Source: Natronorubrum texcoconense (GTDB taxonomy: Archaea > Halobacteriota > Halobacteria > Halobacteriales > Natrialbaceae). From it: a stretch of DNA of 64,000 nt. The notes under the pieces were generated by a model. The model was not told the DNA's origin, made no database searches, and saw only the letters and a program-made list of their open reading frames with translations. A program made the position numbers and the translations under genes. The stretch covers positions 806,001 to 870,000 of the forward strand of contig NZ_FNFE01000001.1 in assembly GCF_900100335.1 (NCBI RefSeq), given 5' to 3'. Shown here piece by piece: positions 62,641-64,000 of this stretch; positions within the stretch are counted from its first letter, which is position 1; every line of letters begins with the position of its first letter.

Positions 62641-63636
62641 TCAGGGCCGCGGCGCGGCCTTTTGCAGCGCCGTCTCCGCGATGTTGCCGCCGTAGTCGGC
62701 GCTTCGTGAGAGCGAGTCGACGATCAAGCCGAGCGACTGGGCCTGGACGGGGTCTAAGTCGCGCAGCATGTCGTCGATCCGCCGGGTGTGTTCGTCGATC
62801 TCGAGGACGGACTCGAGGGCGGCGTGGCCCAGTCGCGTGGCCTCCTCGGACTCCTCGGCGACCAGCGCGTCCATCGCCTTCTCGAGGATGTCGGAGGCGT
62901 CCCCGTGGAGTTCGACGAGCGCGTCGGCGACGTCCTCGGGGATCTCATCGAGCTTGAACGCGAGATTGGAGATCTTGGCCGCGTGATCGGCCACTCGTTC
63001 GAGTTGGCGCGCGCTCGAGTGGTAGTCGAAACAGTCCTCGCGGGGAACGCCGAGTTCCTCCGCGGCGCGGGGCGAGCGCAGCGTGGCGCGGAAGATTCGG
63101 GAGACGACGAGCCAGAGCCGGTCGACGTCGTCGTCGCGCTCGATAACGTCCTGTGCGATGTCGTCGTCGTTCTCGACGAGCGCAGTGACGGCGTCCTCGA
63201 GCATCGATCGGGCGATCAGGCGCATTCGGCTCACCGCGTTGACGATCGAGAGCTCCGCGGAGTCGAGGAGGTCCTGAATGACGACGCTGTCGGTCGTCTC
63301 CTCTAACACTTCGACTCCGACGAGACTCTGGGTCGCACTCCTGATCGCGCTGCGCTGGTCGGTCGTGATTCGGCCCGCCTCGAGTCGGATGATGTCGAAC
63401 CCGCTGACGTACATCGTCATGACGGCCCGCGTGAGTCGTTCGCCCTCGAGGTCGGTGATTTCGAGGGTCCCCTCCTGACGGTCGGTCTCGCTCTGGGGCG
63501 TCAACAGGAGCGAATCGTTCTCGGGGTAGAATTCGACCGTCGTTCCTGCGCTGACGCCGTTGTCGGTCGCCCAGGATTTCGGCAGTGAGACGGTGTACGT
63601 CGAACCGCCCGTTACCTGCACTTTGCGCGTCTCCAT
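62641..63636 (-). CDS. phoU: PhoU-type phosphate regulator with AbrB domain
   Basis: The 331-residue protein has an N-terminal AbrB/SpoVT swapped hairpin (residues 1-48, VTGGSTYTVSLPKSWATDNG) and two PhoU helical bundles (about 105-330; repeated RQLERVADHAAKISNLAFKL and SLSRSADYGGNIAE segments). This fusion is common in haloarchaea and links phosphate-transport control with DNA binding. It is divergent from the PstS gene, with a 202-base regulatory gap. The C-terminal GNIAE element is the metal-binding part of PhoU. Confidence 0.93.
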   Translation of the reverse strand: METRKVQVTGGSTYTVSLPKSWATDNGVSAGTTVEFYPENDSLLLTPQSETDRQEGTLEITDLEGERLTRAVMTMYVSGFDIIRLEAGRITTDQRSAIRSATQSLVGVEVLEETTDSVVIQDLLDSAELSIVNAVSRMRLIARSMLEDAVTALVENDDDIAQDVIERDDDVDRLWLVVSRIFRATLRSPRAAEELGVPREDCFDYHSSARQLERVADHAAKISNLAFKLDEIPEDVADALVELHGDASDILEKAMDALVAEESEEATRLGHAALESVLEIDEHTRRIDDMLRDLDPVQAQSLGLIVDSLSRSADYGGNIAETALQKAAPRP

Positions 63637-63780
63637 GCGAGACGCTTTCGGGAGGGTACGTATAAATTCACTCCTCTCTATAGATGTCGTCTCTCGGATC
63701 AGGGGGACAACGTGGCGATAATCCGACGTATGTAACCGTTCTACGGCAGGAACTCGCTCCTGTTACTCCGTGTCGAACAT

Positions 63781-63814
63781 AGAGATATATAGATAACATA
63801 GTAGGGTATTTAGA
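63781..63814 (+). promoter_or_regulatory. AT-rich promoter of the pstS gene
   Basis: Two TATA-like elements, GAGATATATAGATA (about 63781-63794) and GGGTATTTAG (about 63805-63814), lie 45 and 30 bases before the ATG. The second fits a leaderless start. The upstream CAGGA/TCCTG inverted repeat in the gap may be a regulatory site. A phosphate-starvation response is expected. Confidence 0.5.
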
Positions 63815-63838
63815 CTGGACGTGCGCTATACCTACTCG

Positions 63839-64000
63839 ATGGGTACCGAGCCGATGTCCGGTGCGGACGGCGTCTCTCGTCGTCGCGTTTTACTCGGTGT
63901 CGCAGGATCGAGTCTGATGGGACTGTCGGGGTGTATCGTTCACGGCGAAGATAGCGGTCTCGAGGGCGAGATCGTTATCGACGGATCGAACACGTTGTTG
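63839..64000 (+). CDS. pstS: Phosphate-binding lipoprotein PstS, N-terminus only
   Basis: The window contains the first 54 residues: a Tat signal (SRRRVLLGVAGSSLMG), lipobox LSGC and the start of the mature protein (EGEIVIDGSNTLL). GEIVIDGSNT is the usual first strand and anion-binding loop of PstS. Its position beside phoU supports phosphate binding as part of the Pst importer. An internal ATG at 63854 could also start it. The rest lies outside the window. Confidence 0.8.
   Translation, partial: MGTEPMSGADGVSRRRVLLGVAGSSLMGLSGCIVHGEDSGLEGEIVIDGSNTLL

Noticed and set aside
62641-64000. phoU and pstS as an unusual regulatory fusion
   Set aside because: AbrB-PhoU fusions beside pst genes are common in haloarchaea, so this is ordinary.

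Overview
The window comes from a halophilic archaeon (class Halobacteria). The predicted proteins are very acidic, GC is high and CTCGAG-rich, genes have TATA-box promoters with short or absent leaders, and there are several Tat lipoproteins. Diagnostic genes include a PGF-CTERM S-layer glycoprotein, TFB, archaeal proteasome subunits, AglB-type oligosaccharyltransferase, DacZ and a haloarchaeal PHA locus. The overall gene set and CTCGAG richness suggest a Natrialbaceae-like species (Natrinema/Haloterrigena type); that is inference.

Layout. 1-9.9 kb: partial HTH regulator, TiaS (tRNA-Ile2 modification), an orphan QueC-like PP-loop protein, a VNG_1110C-type small protein, PRC-barrel protein, Drg GTPase, NhaC-type antiporter, double-VOC protein and an acidic lipoprotein. 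10-23.4 kb: a cell-surface locus with the S-layer glycoprotein, a lipid-linked sugar transferase, DUF4330 and membrane proteins, an AglB-like transferase with an N-terminal winged-helix-like segment, GlmS and a GlmU-type enzyme. 23.6-35.3 kb: housekeeping genes: glutaredoxin-TrxR fusion, DUF389, DUF357, TFB, small zinc ribbon protein, UPF0058, UPF0212, 8-oxoguanine glycosylase, acylphosphatase, Nnr-MoaC, VOC protein.

35.4-43 kb: an HTH/zinc-ribbon regulator, a beta-alpha operon of paralogous 20S proteasome subunits behind a perfect 20-bp palindrome, then PHA metabolism: phaB, the phaR-phaP-phaE-phaC operon and divergent phaJ. The PhaC carries a long acidic tail ending in a helix-hairpin-helix-like segment. 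43.2-52.5 kb: a GlmM-type phosphohexomutase, a four-gene nucleoside ABC transporter, cytidine deaminase and uridine phosphorylase, forming a nucleoside uptake and salvage block, with a flavin reductase and DUF488 protein between. 52.6-64 kb: APC permease, a DacZ-MscS operon (c-di-AMP and osmotic control), tRNA-Leu(TAG) with extra copies of its 3' end downstream, a small zinc protein, a single-cyclin-repeat TFB-like protein, CoaD, MaeB, a PQQ-propeller lipoprotein, ribosomal protein S8e, PhoU and the start of PstS.

Several blocks act together: GlmS, GlmM and the GlmU-type enzyme can supply UDP-GlcNAc for surface glycans; the PHA genes cover precursor supply, polymerisation, granule coating and regulation. 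I see no CRISPR array, no complete insertion sequence and no prophage. The least explained items are the orphan QueC-like protein, the palindrome-controlled proteasome operon, the DNA-binding-like PhaC tail, the repeated tRNA-Leu 3' ends and a 9-bp-repeat-flanked hairpin insert before cdd.
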